From Eustoma russellianum (taxonomy: Eukaryota > Streptophyta > Magnoliopsida > Gentianales > Gentianaceae): DNA of 64,000 nucleotides. Below the pieces are notes generated by a model. It made no database searches. It saw only the letters and a program-made list of their open reading frames with translations, and was not told the origin of the DNA. The position numbers and the translations under genes are program-made. Positions within the stretch are counted from its first letter, which is position 1; each line of letters begins with the position of its first letter. This document shows, in pieces, positions 21,649 to 31,109 of this stretch. The stretch lies in NCBI GenBank assembly GCA_036186865.1, contig AP025053.1:3385224-3449223 (forward strand). Reading direction: 5' to 3'.

Positions 21649-21870
21649 CTCCAGGGCACAGCTCAGTTGGTACTCGGATTCAGATTTGATCCAATAGATC
21701 AAGAGTTCAATTCCAGTGACACATATCTTGTGGGTGTTCCACTACTGCTAGGCCGAAGACTTGATTTACGGGGACACTTTGTGTGAGTCACTACGTAAGT
21801 CTTCACCTAACTTAGACAACCGTTGAGTTCCTGATTTACATCATCCACAATGATCCTTGAAGTCAGGAAG
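21649..21870 (+). mobile_element. tRNA-derived SINE, family A, fullest copy
   Basis: Begins GGCACAGCTCAGTTGGTACTC, an A-box-like start, followed about 50 bp later by a B-box-like AGAGTTCAATTCC. The body has CTTTGTGTGAGTCACTACG and ends near GATTTACATCATCCACAATG. At least eight further copies or parts lie in this window in both orientations: 25120-25210, 39586-39821, 42884-43075, 43085-43240, 43872-44100, 45962-46180, 51795-51925 and 52720-52895. No coding capacity; moved by LINE machinery. Confidence 0.7.
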
Positions 21871-22386
21871 ATAGAGACACTCTGAAGCACTGAATAACTT
21901 TTTGATCCAAATATTTGAAAGCAGGATATCTGGTTATTGCTGCTTCAGCTTTAACCACTAAAGCAACGGTTAGTGCTAGAAAGAGAACAATTCTTTCGAG
22001 AGTATTACAGTATTTTACTTTATAACCAATTGATGGAAATTATCAATTATAGATGATCTTTATTTCGTCGCATCAATTAAATTGTGATATGTATAAATAG
22101 ATATTATTTGATATATGTTGCATTTAAATCTATCTAAGTACTAATATTTATAGTGAAAGAAATTTCCGCAATGGACTGACGGACAACCTTTAAATTTGTC
22201 ATGAGTTGAGTGATAAGGTCTGTCCTAATTCATTGACTTCATGTATTATGGTCCACCTGAAAATATGTATCTACTCTACGTCCTACTTTGGCACGCAAAA
22301 TAATACAAAAGGAATGTTTCTCCTTTGAAAAAATAAATGAAAGCTAAAGGAAGAAAAACAAAATAGAACATCATGGACGCAAACTA

Positions 22387-22545
22387 ATAATAATAATAAT
22401 AATATGTGTATACATATATATAAACCTATATATATTTATATGAATGCATATATATATGTGTGTACATGTATAAATACATATATATACATATATGTGTGTA
22501 TATTTGTAGGTATGTGTGTGTATATGTGTGCATGTACACATATAT
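22387..22545. repeat. Microsatellite cluster, (TAA)n then AT/GT-rich
   Basis: TAATAATAATAATAAT followed by about 140 bp of alternating TATATA and TGTGTG words. The open frames read across it on both strands are products of the low complexity, not genes. Confidence 0.85.
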
Positions 22546-22677
22546 ATACTAACGTCCCCATCGGTAGAAAATTTCCCGACCCTCTCCCACCCCACCCCTC
22601 CCTTTTAAGTGTTTGAACTTAAAAAAAAGAAAAGAAAGAAATGTTCCAGGAAGAACAAAAGCTCGTTGTTACGTGAT

Positions 22678-22856
22678 GGGATCTCCTCACCCTACTTTTC
22701 CTCACCTTATTTGTGACCGCGTGACACGTGACATCAAGGTGGGGGTAGTGAGGCTAGATGCGGGTGACCCTCATCTAACCTCACTACCCTCACTTGCTGC
22801 CACGTGTCATGCAGTGATGCGTGCGGTGATGAAAAGTATGTGAGGTATTCTATCCC
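22678..22856. mobile_element. Mutator-like MITE, GGG-type (copy A)
   Basis: 179 bp, begins GGGATCTCCTCACC and ends CTATCCC. The arms are complementary through GGTGACCCTCATCTAACCTC in the middle and CACGTG cores in both arms. The expected 9-bp target duplication is not clear here (weak match GTTGTTACG against GTAGTTACA). Confidence 0.75.
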
Positions 22857-22989
22857 GTAGTTACAGCAACTAAACAGTATAAAGATAATAAAAATGGAAG
22901 AAAAAAACAAAATGTTAGGTGTATGACTCGACCTCCACAATGGACACGCACCGAAGGGCGCCTAACATGAGTCTGGTACATTTGATGCA

Positions 22990-23100
22990 TCATATATTTA
23001 GGGTAAGACTGCATATATTAAATTACGAACTGATCCGGTCTTTTTTTCAGATATTATACAAACACAGAAACCTAATGCACCGAAAACGTCTTTTAGATTA
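22990..23100 (+). repeat. SINE-like 3' part, family C
   Basis: Shares TAGGGTAAGACT-ATA, a pyrimidine-rich spacer, TAATGCACCGAAAACGTCTTTT and related words with 41585-41765. The GGGTAAG...GCACCG arrangement is common in SINEs of many dicots. Confidence 0.5.
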
Positions 23101-23566
23101 AGGTAATAAACGAAGGGTCTGAAGTACCTGCATTAATAATGGAGTAACGGTCAAGTTCACGATTTACCTGCATGTCCGAACATAGGCTTGAAAACTAAGT
23201 TAAATAGTTTGATTTTTTTACCTAACCAAAAAAAAAAAAAAATACTAGATTCGAATCGTTGGGTTTAAGAAAATGCTATTAATTTTTCTATGATACAGAA
23301 GTACTTAATTATATGGAGGGAGATAATTTGGAGATTAGTGCATTAATGATTTGGTAACGATTTCACGTTTAATGCACCCCATACATGAACCTTTGTATAT
23401 TAAACCCCCTGTCATATCGGTGTGGAAAATATGGGATATAAGTATCTTTATTAGGAAAAAGTAAATTACAAAATTATGTTTAAAAAAGAAATAAGAAATT
23501 ACGTTTCCTACAGATGAAATGTCAAAATATTACACGAAGTAAGGATGGTAGGATGAGAGGAGTTTC

Positions 23567-23757
23567 AATCCTCTCACCCACAATCCCCTCATCCACTTTC
23601 TCACCACACGACACGTGGCAGCAGGAGTGGTGAGGCTAGATGAGGGTCTGATGAGGCTAGATGAGAGACTCTCATCTAGCCCCACCATCCTTAATGCCAC
23701 GTGTCATACGATAAAAAAGTAGATGAAAGTATTGTGGTGAGAAGATCCCGTCAGATT
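23567..23757. mobile_element. Mutator-like MITE, GGG-type (copy B)
   Basis: 191 bp with arms carrying CGACACGTGGCAGCAG (left) and TGCCACGTGTCATACG (right). Flanks GAGGAGTTTC (23557-23566) and GAGGAGTTCC (23758-23767) form a target duplication of 9-10 bp with one mismatch. The central GGTGAGGCTAGATGAG word is internally duplicated, which explains the extra length. Confidence 0.8.
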
Positions 23758-24054
23758 GAGGAGTTCCTAACTAATTTGACATGGAAAGCGAAAGAACAAA
23801 ATGTAAACCTAATCAATGAATAATTATTAAACACTAAAGCTAATAGGATAAAAATATTTGATATGTTACAATCATAAATATATGACAGAAAATCTATTTT
23901 CAATTACTATGTTTGGTATTTGAGCTAAATAACTACTATAATTTATCTAATAATTTACATAAAATTTGCCAGAACGAAATTATTTTTGTTGGTCTCATGG
24001 ATTGATGTGCAAAATTTTTTTCAGGTGTTTTTCTTAAGGAAAAAAAAATACACT

Positions 24055-24420
24055 ATCATGTTACGGCTAATCTCACCTTGAGTACTATGTCTCCCTCTCC
24101 TAATAATTCTACTTCTTAGTAACGGTTTTTTTATAGTAGGAAAAGACCAAATTTTTAGCACGGAAGATTTCGAATATCTTAGCTCCATAAAGCTACGTGG
24201 AGGATATAAATAATAAATTCAGGTTTTTTTTTAAGAATTTATGAGACACGGCCATGAATTCTGTAAATTGGGTCAATAACCTTTTAACAGAATTAGGCCA
24301 GATACAATTGTGCAAGTCATTACTGGTCTATACAGCATTATTGTATCATACTGCGGTGTATCGGTTCGAGCATTCGACCTTTTTGTTGCAATTTTGTTTA
24401 CCAAAATAACAACTGAGATA
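24055..24420 (+). repeat. Dispersed repeat, family D, copy 2
   Basis: Diverged partner of 20590-20925: TTAGCTCCATAAAGCTACGTGG, GTAAATTGGGTCAATAACC, AAGTCATTACTGGTCTA, AGCATTATTGTATCA, then TATCGGTTCGAGCATTCGAC. Age and family unknown. Confidence 0.5.
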
Positions 24421-24589
24421 TGTTGAGACTAGCGAAAACATTTTCTGCGTATATAGGTTGTCTCTCTCTTCGGAGAATAAATTTCCTACTAAGAGTCATC
24501 TTGTACGACGAGAAGCGTCACCATAAAGGTGGAGAAGAGAGTTTGAAGATGAGCCATACACGTCTCACCGGAGTTTGAAGATACGAAAA

Positions 24590-24770
24590 ATCATCATCAT
24601 CGTCCGGACTTAGTATATTCCAACGACAACAAAAGCTATCGTTAGGGTCTGAGGAGGGCAAGTGTAGGCAGACAATAGCTATATTCTAAAGGATAGACAA
24701 TATGCTTCCATTGAGACCCCCGACTCTATATGTCCCTGCATAAATGACATAATAATAGAGATATTTTGTG
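24590..24770 (-). mobile_element. SINE-like repeat, family B
   Basis: Matches 19385-19562 and 63775-63935 in block order: CCAACGACAACAAAAGCTAT, CGTTAGGGTCTGAGGAGGG, AAAGGATAGACAATATGCTT, AATGACATAATAATAGAGAT. Confidence 0.55.
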
Positions 24771-25119
24771 CTAGTGTGTTAGTAAAGAAATTCAAAGAAT
24801 ACAAAAAACAAGACTTTCCATATTAAATACACATCACGTGTATATGTATATGTAATGTAAAACAACAGTATCTTCAGATTCTTTTAATATACGAAGAATC
24901 TGAATTTTTTATCGACTCTTAAGAACAAGGCAGTCTTTGAAAAAAAAAATCCATGGAAGTCTGATATGCTTGAGAGAATAAATTTCCCCTAATGTGTTGT
25001 CGTTCGATCAGATGGATTTTTTAGCATCCACGGGAGTTTGAATCCCTATTGTCTTTTGAAACAAAAGTTGAAATCTCTCGTCTTGGATCCCTACTGTCTT
25101 AGCCCAAAGAACAATGGAT

Positions 25120-25210
25120 TGTAATAGCCTAACGGCCTCTTAGGTTGTGTTAGTGGGTTCCAGCCCCAATAAATATTATGTAGGATGCAAATAGGGATTC
25201 AAACTCCAGT
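25120..25210 (-). repeat. SINE family A fragment (3' part)
   Basis: CCTCTTAGGTTGTGTTAG, CCAGCCCCAATAAATATT and ATGTAGGATGCA, matching 39586-39660. The same SINE 3' part therefore lies just outside both ends of the copia element. Confidence 0.55.
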
Positions 25211-25235
25211 AGATGTAAATAGAACGGCTATTTAC

Positions 25236-25814
25236 AGGTAGAAGAAGAATGCTGCAGAATTTTTTTCACAAGAATTCAAGAGTTTTTCATCTATTTTTCA
25301 TATATATTTTGAAGATAGCAAAGCCTACTATTTATAGGCTTTGAGACAAGTTTAAAAGACCCTTTTCTGCAGATTTTTCCTCCATGGATCGGTTATGGAC
25401 GTTCAATATGAAAGGAGATGTCATTTGGAGAAGAAGATGCATCTTTTGTGAACAGTCGGGTCACATTAGGCGCTTCATGTGACATCGAACGACACATTAG
25501 GCGCTTCATGTGACATCGAACGACTGTACAAAATGACATTAGGCGCTTCATGTCACTTCGAACGACTGTACAAAATGACATTAGGCGCTTCATGCCACAT
25601 TGAACGCCTATACAAGGCGTTCGAAGTGTTCTAGAAGTATTCTAGAACACTTCGAACGCCTACATTAGGCGCTTCAAGTGTTTGGAACGCACCCATTTCC
25701 TTCTATCCTTCATAAAACACTCCAAACTTCATCCAATCTCCTATCAACAGGTCACATAACACTATACAAGGTTGGATCACAAGATTTAAAGTACTTTTAA
25801 GTACTTTTCCAACA
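25236..25814 (-). repeat. 3' LTR of the copia element
   Basis: 579 bp. The - strand TATAAATA at 25336-25329 is the likely promoter. Upstream of it (25440-25680) lie tandem units with CATTAGGCGCTTCATG and TTCGAACG words and a perfect 21-bp-arm palindrome (25616-25660). Confidence 0.9.
25616..25660. promoter_or_regulatory. Perfect palindrome with heat-shock-element-like dyads in copia U3
   Basis: Arms 25616-25636 and 25640-25660, loop GTA. The centre reads TTCTAGAA-GTA-TTCTAGAA, two TTCnnGAA dyads three bases apart. Canonical heat-shock elements alternate GAA/TTC every 5 bp; here the central spacing is one base too long, so binding is uncertain. Confidence 0.5.
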
Positions 25815-25823
25815 ATCCCCCAC
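25815..25823 (-). other. Polypurine tract of the copia element
   Basis: On the - strand GTGGGGGAT immediately precedes the 3' LTR start TGTTGG. It fixes the LTR boundary. Confidence 0.75.
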
Positions 25824-26387
25824 ATGATCCAAGCTTGTATAGTTTCAAACGAACGAACATAAACCAATCTTTTCACTATCAAACGAAGATAATGACACAT
25901 AACGGAGCAGTGACAAACGTCTTGAACTGGCCGGTAGTACAATTTGCAGTTATATAAACGGAAATAGGGTGACAACCGTCTTGAACCACATATTTCACTA
26001 CTGTTTATATGAACACACAAATGACATGCCATTATCTAACTTCTTACAAGTTCGCGGTGTGGTGCATTAAAGGCCCTGCACCCAATCCCAGGATTCATAA
26101 GCGCTCTAGAGAGTTTTCCAGGCTCTCATAGGAAGCGGCCCCACTTCCACACTTATATAGGTGATATTCATCAAGTGTGTACTGCAGCACACCACCATCT
26201 TTGATGGCTATGAATTATCCATTAAGAGATTTACATCTCACCCTCAAACATGCAGTGAGTACTATCCTCAAACATCAACATAGGAAGGGACATATGTGAT
26301 AGTACTTAACAGAACTCTTCTATGACGTGTTTTTACCACATTGAACTCCGTTTGTAGGATCTCTACTAATAGTGAGTTGGGTTCCTG
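25824..26387 (-). other. Copia 3' non-coding region
   Basis: Between the pol stop codon and the polypurine tract. No motif except the ordinary AT-rich sequence; no gene. Confidence 0.5.
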
Positions 26388-28013
26388 TCATAGAGAATTC
26401 ACATCCAACGGAACAAGTCCCATTCCTCTCGATGTTTTAAGAACCATTTTTCGGTTCAACCCTTTAGTTAAGGGATCCGCCAGGTTTAACTCGGTTTTTA
26501 TGTATTCTAAGTTAACCACCCCAGAACTAATCAAGTCACGCACAATATTGTGCCTCAAGCGGATATGCCGGCTCTTTCCATTATATATTTTGTTCCTTGC
26601 TCGAGCAATAGCTGCCTGTGAGTCACAATGAATAAAAACAGACGGCATAGGCTTAGTCCACAAAGGAATATCAACTAGTAAATTCCTTAACCATTCTGCC
26701 TCTGAACAAGCAAGTTCTAAAGCAACAAATTCAGATTCCATTGTTGATTTAGCTTTACAAGTTTGTTTAGAGGATTTCCATGAAATGGCACCACCACCCA
26801 AAGTAAACACATACCCGCTGGTGGAGTTTATTTCATCGTTATATGTGACCCAGTTAGCGTCACAATAACCTTCTAGAACTGCAGGACTACCGGTAAAGGT
26901 AAGTCCTAAGTCCATAGTACCCCTTAGATATCTCAATAGTCGTTTCAAAGCCTCCCAATGCTCTTTACTTGGACTATGAGTATATCTAGCCACACGATTA
27001 ACTGAGTATGCAATATCTGGCCTAGTGCAATTCATGAGATACATGACACTACCAATGATCTTTGCATACTCGCACTGAGACACACCATCACGTTTATTCT
27101 TTTCCAATCTTATAGATGCATCATATGGGGTACTAACAGGCTTGACATCATAATGATTAAATTTCTTCAAAATCTTTTCAACATAATGAGATTGAGAAAG
27201 CATATAACCACCACATTTTTCTATCAATCTAAGACCAATAATTAAATCTGCTTTTCCCATGTCTTTCATTTCAAAAACAGATGATAGAAACGCTTTAGTA
27301 TCATTTACAACATCAAGACTCGTACCAAAGATTAACAAGTCATCAACATATAAACAAACAATAACACCATCATGATTTTCAAATTTACTGTAAATGCATC
27401 TATCACTTTCATTTACAACATAACCATTAGACAACATGGCATTATCAAATTTCTCATGCCATTGCTTAGGTGCTTGTTTTAAACCATATAACGATTTCTT
27501 CAACCTACAAACTTTATGCTCTTGTCCTTTTGCTATCATACCTTCGGGTTGTTTCATGTAAATTTCTTCTTCTAAATCTCCATTTAAAAACGCTGTTTTA
27601 ACATCCATTTGATGTACAACTAATTTATAAATGGAAGCTAAAGCTATTAACACTCTAATGGAGGTAATCCTAGCAACAGGAGAATAGGTGTCAAAGAAAT
27701 CTATCCCTTCTTGTTGGGTAAATCCTTTAGCCACAAGCCTAGCCTTAAACTTATCAATTGTACCGTCCGCCTTTAGTTTCTTTCTAAAGACCCATTTACA
27801 ACTGATAGGTTTACAACCTCTAGGCAAGTCTACGAGCTCCCAAGTATTATTGCTAAGTATAGATTCAAGTTCGCTATTGATAGCCTCTTTCCAAAACTTA
27901 GAATCTATAGACATTACCGCTTCTTGATATGTAGTCGGGTCATTTTCTAAAATGAATGCAGTAACAAAGTCATTTCCAAAAGACTTTTCTACTCTTTTTG
28001 TTACGCCCCGCAC
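26388..28013 (-). CDS. Copia pol part 2: reverse transcriptase and RNase H
   Basis: The open frame covers the whole RT domain (segments KWVFRKK, KARLVAKGFTQ, the MDVKTAFLNG motif, and catalytic YVDD at about residue 220) and a copia-type RNase H (GYCDANW, the SGYVFTLGGGAISWKS and SKQTCKAKST segments, then the ADPLTKGL end). The frame is open up to its TAA/TGA end without a stop, as in active elements. Its first few codons (28013-27999) are contributed by the nested LTR, so the methionine there is not a real start; the coding sequence really continues from integrase at 36500. It would have copied the element's RNA into DNA in virus-like particles. Disruption by the insertion means no full polyprotein is now made. 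Confidence 0.92.
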   Translation of the reverse strand: MRGVTKRVEKSFGNDFVTAFILENDPTTYQEAVMSIDSKFWKEAINSELESILSNNTWELVDLPRGCKPISCKWVFRKKLKADGTIDKFKARLVAKGFTQQEGIDFFDTYSPVARITSIRVLIALASIYKLVVHQMDVKTAFLNGDLEEEIYMKQPEGMIAKGQEHKVCRLKKSLYGLKQAPKQWHEKFDNAMLSNGYVVNESDRCIYSKFENHDGVIVCLYVDDLLIFGTSLDVVNDTKAFLSSVFEMKDMGKADLIIGLRLIEKCGGYMLSQSHYVEKILKKFNHYDVKPVSTPYDASIRLEKNKRDGVSQCEYAKIIGSVMYLMNCTRPDIAYSVNRVARYTHSPSKEHWEALKRLLRYLRGTMDLGLTFTGSPAVLEGYCDANWVTYNDEINSTSGYVFTLGGGAISWKSSKQTCKAKSTMESEFVALELACSEAEWLRNLLVDIPLWTKPMPSVFIHCDSQAAIARARNKIYNGKSRHIRLRHNIVRDLISSGVVNLEYIKTELNLADPLTKGLNRKMVLKTSRGMGLVPLDVNSL

Positions 28014-28242
28014 CCTCCGTAGGATAATTAAAAGACAAAGAAAGAATTAAAAGGAAATTAATGACGGTCAACGGTAACAAATTAGGAATTAATAGGAGGA
28101 TTAATTAGAAATTAATGAGAGATTAAATATTAGAATTAAATAGCATTTAATTCTAGAATTAAATAATAAAGGTTTATCTCTTAAGATAAATAAGATAATA
28201 GATATAATTTAGAAACATCAAACTTTACCCTAAATCCTTATT

Positions 28243-28263
28243 AAAACTGACAACGTCAGTTTT
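28243..28263 (+). other. 9-bp hairpin followed by T run
   Basis: AAAACTGAC, loop AAC, GTCAGTTTT, then TCCTTCT. Exact complementarity. Repeated at about 34177-34197 in the 3' LTR. Function unknown; position fits the R/5' leader. Confidence 0.5.
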
Positions 28264-28861
28264 TCCTTCTCTCATTCACCACGACGCAAATCTTCTTCCT
28301 CTCATAGGCGACTCTGAAGAACCTTGCGACCCTAGGAGAAGAATCTCTCCAGAAAGCCATTCAATCCTCCTCCGTTCTTCAATCCGTCTTCGAGTAATCA
28401 AAGGCAAGTAATCATCTTATAAGTTCCTACGTTTTGTGAAAGAAAAATGGCCTATTTTGTTATCAAATTGGATCACCATGCAGTAGATTCGTTCTTTGAT
28501 TATGTGTATATGTTTATGTGCTTTCGTTTCAAGATTTGGCCGATGTATATGAAAATGTGATTGTTGTTGTTGTTGAATCGGTGAAATCCTGCAAATCCTT
28601 ATCCCTTGAATCCCCTCTTGATGTGATTGCGTGGATGCGTGGGTTTGAGAGAGAAAGGAAGGATTTTTGGGTTGTTGTGATGGATGAGTCGTGTGTTAGG
28701 CTTGAATCTGTGATTTGTAATTGTGTAGCGTTTAATTCGTAGTTTAAGCATGAGATTATAGCAGGGTTTAGGCTTGGATTGATTGGGATGAAGTTTGGGA
28801 TCAATTGGAGTTATGGTTTTGTAGTTTCTGCGAAAATTGCAAAGTTTCTGTGCTGGAATCG

Positions 28862-29110
28862 TGGACATCGATCGATCGATGTGAGGGGATGAAGTACATA
28901 GATCGATCGATGTGAGGGGATGAAGTACATAGATCGATCGATGTGAGGGTATGATGTCCTCTGATGGACATCGATCGATCGATGTGAGGGGATGAAGTCA
29001 CTTCGATCGATCGATGTAGGAAGGGCTGAGAGATCGATGTCCTCTGATGGACATCGATCGATCGATGTGAGGGTATGAAGTACATAGATCGATCGATGTG
29101 AGGGGATGAT
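28862..29110 (+). repeat. Minisatellite of ATCGATCGATCGAT palindromes (5' LTR)
   Basis: About eight units, each with GATCGATCGATGTGAGGG and a variable 6-base lead (GGACATC, ACATAG or CACTTC), spaced by GATGAAGT or ATGATGTCCTCTGAT. The 3' LTR has the same number but unit 3 carries CACTTC instead of ACATAG, adding one base. Confidence 0.85.
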
Positions 29111-29591
29111 GTCCACCAGTTTTGTGGAAAAATAGAGAAAGAAAGAGGGAAGCTCGGGGAATCTTTGGGTGACCTTAGAGGCTTCTTAAGACCTGATTAA
29201 AGGTAGTCTAAGACTTGGGAACATGACCTAGGATGGTGAATCAACTTGGTGACTTCGATGAGTTCTCGAATCGAGTTTCGATGTGAGTGACTTAGGTGGG
29301 TTAGGAAATGAACGTACGAGGCATTATAGAGTCAACGAAAGAAAGACGAGATACTTGCAGTAGGTTGTGAACCTTAAGATCAAGGCTAAGTGTTGACGAG
29401 TTAGTTGAAGCCTAAGCTTTGATGTGTAAGTGAGTGAACTCTTGTGTGTGTTGCTTGTACTTGCGCATGTGATTATGTACTGCATACGTGAATGTGAAAT
29501 GTGAATGTACAAGGAGTCTGCATCATGGCACGTGCATTGCATAAGGTTTTGAAAAAGAGATGTGCTTCGGCACAGATTTGCGAAGGTGAAA

Positions 29592-29868
29592 TGCAATGTT
29601 AACCGGGATGGAAATTTAAGCCGGGGTGCATTGCAGGACACAAAAGACTGTAACGTTAACCGGGATGGAAATTTAAGCCGGGGTGCGTTACAGGGTATAA
29701 AGTCCTCTACAATGTTAATCGGGATGGAAATATAAGCCGAGGTGCATTGTAGAGTTTATGAGAGCTGTGATGTTAATCGGGATGGAAATATAAGCCGAGG
29801 TGCATCACAGAGCATATGAGCTTGTAACGTTAACCGGGATGGAAATATAAGCCGGGGTGCGTTACAAG
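29592..29868 (+). repeat. Five-unit hairpin array with compensating stems (5' LTR)
   Basis: Units at 29592-29635, 29648-29693, 29705-29754, 29765-29810 and 29821-29868. All share TTAAYCGGGATGGAAAT and TAAGCCGRGGTG in the middle, yet each has its own outer stem: TGCAATG/CATTGCA, CTGTAACG/CGTTACAG, CTCTACAATG/CATTGTAGAG, CTGTGATG/CATCACAG and CTTGTAACG/CGTTACAAG. Every stem is exactly complementary. The inner pair also covaries: CCGG with CCGG in units 1, 2 and 5, TCGG with CCGA in units 3 and 4. This indicates that a folded RNA (or a palindromic DNA structure) is kept. Confidence 0.8.
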
Positions 29869-30561
29869 GTAATGAGTTAGGAACCGGACATTGTGACATG
29901 CATTGCATTGATTTGAAAAGAAAAGGTTCATGCATATGTGACTGTGTAGTGTAGTGCATATTTTGACACGCATCACGAGAGTCGTTGTGGAATGAATGCT
30001 CATGTTAATTGATTGATATTGATATGTTAATTGCGTTCCGAATGGCTGTACTTGCTATTACGTGACTCATTTCTATATTTGGAAGTTTACAAGACATGTG
30101 CCCCACAATTCCCTTGAATTACCTATTACTCATGTCTTGCCATGTGTTGATCCCGTATGTCTTATAAGCGGGTTACTTGCTAGCGTTTTTCGCTAAGGGT
30201 ACTGCCTTTGTGTTACAGGAGAACCCGAGTACGATATGATCTTTACTGAGGATGACGGCGAGTGGGCTGAATGGGATTCATAGAGACAAGTTGGGAGCTA
30301 GATGAGACATTTATTATTGATTTCAGTTCTCTCCTACTCTTGAGGATTAATCCGTGATTACTGTGGTTACCCTTAGAGATGTTGCTATCACTTGATGTAT
30401 TGAGTTGATAGTTGAGATTTATTTGATACATGTTTCCGCACTTATTTCTCTTACGTCATTGATGATGTGTAAACGAGAGATGAGACGTCTTGTAGTCTTC
30501 TCAGTAAGCTACGACGGGTGTACCGGTTCGGATTCCGCTGTCCGGGTCGGGGCGCTACAGG

Positions 30562-30573
30562 TGGTATCAGAGC
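30562..30573 (+). other. Primer-binding site, tRNA-iMet type
   Basis: TGGTATCAGAGC, two bases after the 5' LTR. It is the standard complement to the 3' end of initiator methionine tRNA, used by most plant LTR elements. Confidence 0.95.
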
Positions 30574-30840
30574 CTAGGCTTCAGATCTACCTCGGAGACC
30601 TAGGTTATGACATGTAGAGTCTTAAGTTATGATTTTCACCTTAAGTTGATCTTTAGGTCTAAGTATGTGATCCTATATGTAAGTTTGATTTGGATGGGTG
30701 TGTGCGAGCGCGATAAAAGTTAGTCAATAAACATTACTCTATTTAGGGTACAAATCCTACCTTGTACAACGCATATGGGCTTTCAGTACGTATGTTTTTG
30801 GAATTGCTGAATGCTAATAAGCGTTGATTTTGCAGAAAAA

Positions 30841-31010
30841 ATGCCTCCCAGAAGAGGTAACCAAGGAAATGGTGGCAATGGGGACGAGAACCCTCCACCG
30901 CCACCACCAGTGTTAGTACCCCAGGCACTGATAGACGCTATCACAGTGGTAGCGCAAAGTGTTGCTCAGCAGCAGCAGCAACCCCCCTACTCTACCACCG
31001 TCTCGGCGTG
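30841..31010 (+). pseudogene. Gag N-terminus of the Tekay-like element, truncated
   Basis: Begins MPPRRGNQGNGG, a usual start for chromovirus gag, then a poly-Pro and a poly-Gln stretch, and stops after 56 codons. Just beyond, in a shifted frame, the words MHVPTFEGTT (about 31035-31065) correspond to the next conserved gag segment, so a frameshift/deletion has removed the rest. No capsid or nucleocapsid domain. Confidence 0.7.
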
Positions 31011-31109
31011 ACATAAGGTTTTACACTGAGGAGATGTGAGGGATGCATGTCCCAACCTTTGAGGGAACCACTCAGAGGATGCGGCTCCACCACACTCCGT
31101 GCTTCTCTA

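Larger units (their letters stand above)
27999..30559 (+). repeat. 5' LTR of the Tekay-like element
   Basis: 2,561 bp. It contains, in order: a hairpin TAGAATTAAAT-AGC-ATTTAATTCTA (about 28131-28155), a hairpin AAAACTGAC-AAC-GTCAGTTTT (28243-28263), the ATCGATCGAT array (28862-29110) and the covarying hairpin array (29592-29868). Open frames read in it recur in the 3' LTR and are not genes. Confidence 0.93.

Noticed and set aside
22371..22616. Tyr/Ile/His-rich open frames on both strands
   Set aside because: Translation of the TATA/TGTG microsatellite.
28518..28868. Open frames of 74-91 codons in the Tekay-like LTR, repeated at 34452-34802
   Set aside because: Recur only by LTR duplication and lack any protein features; the Ser/Arg/His repeats further on are read-through of the ATCGAT array.
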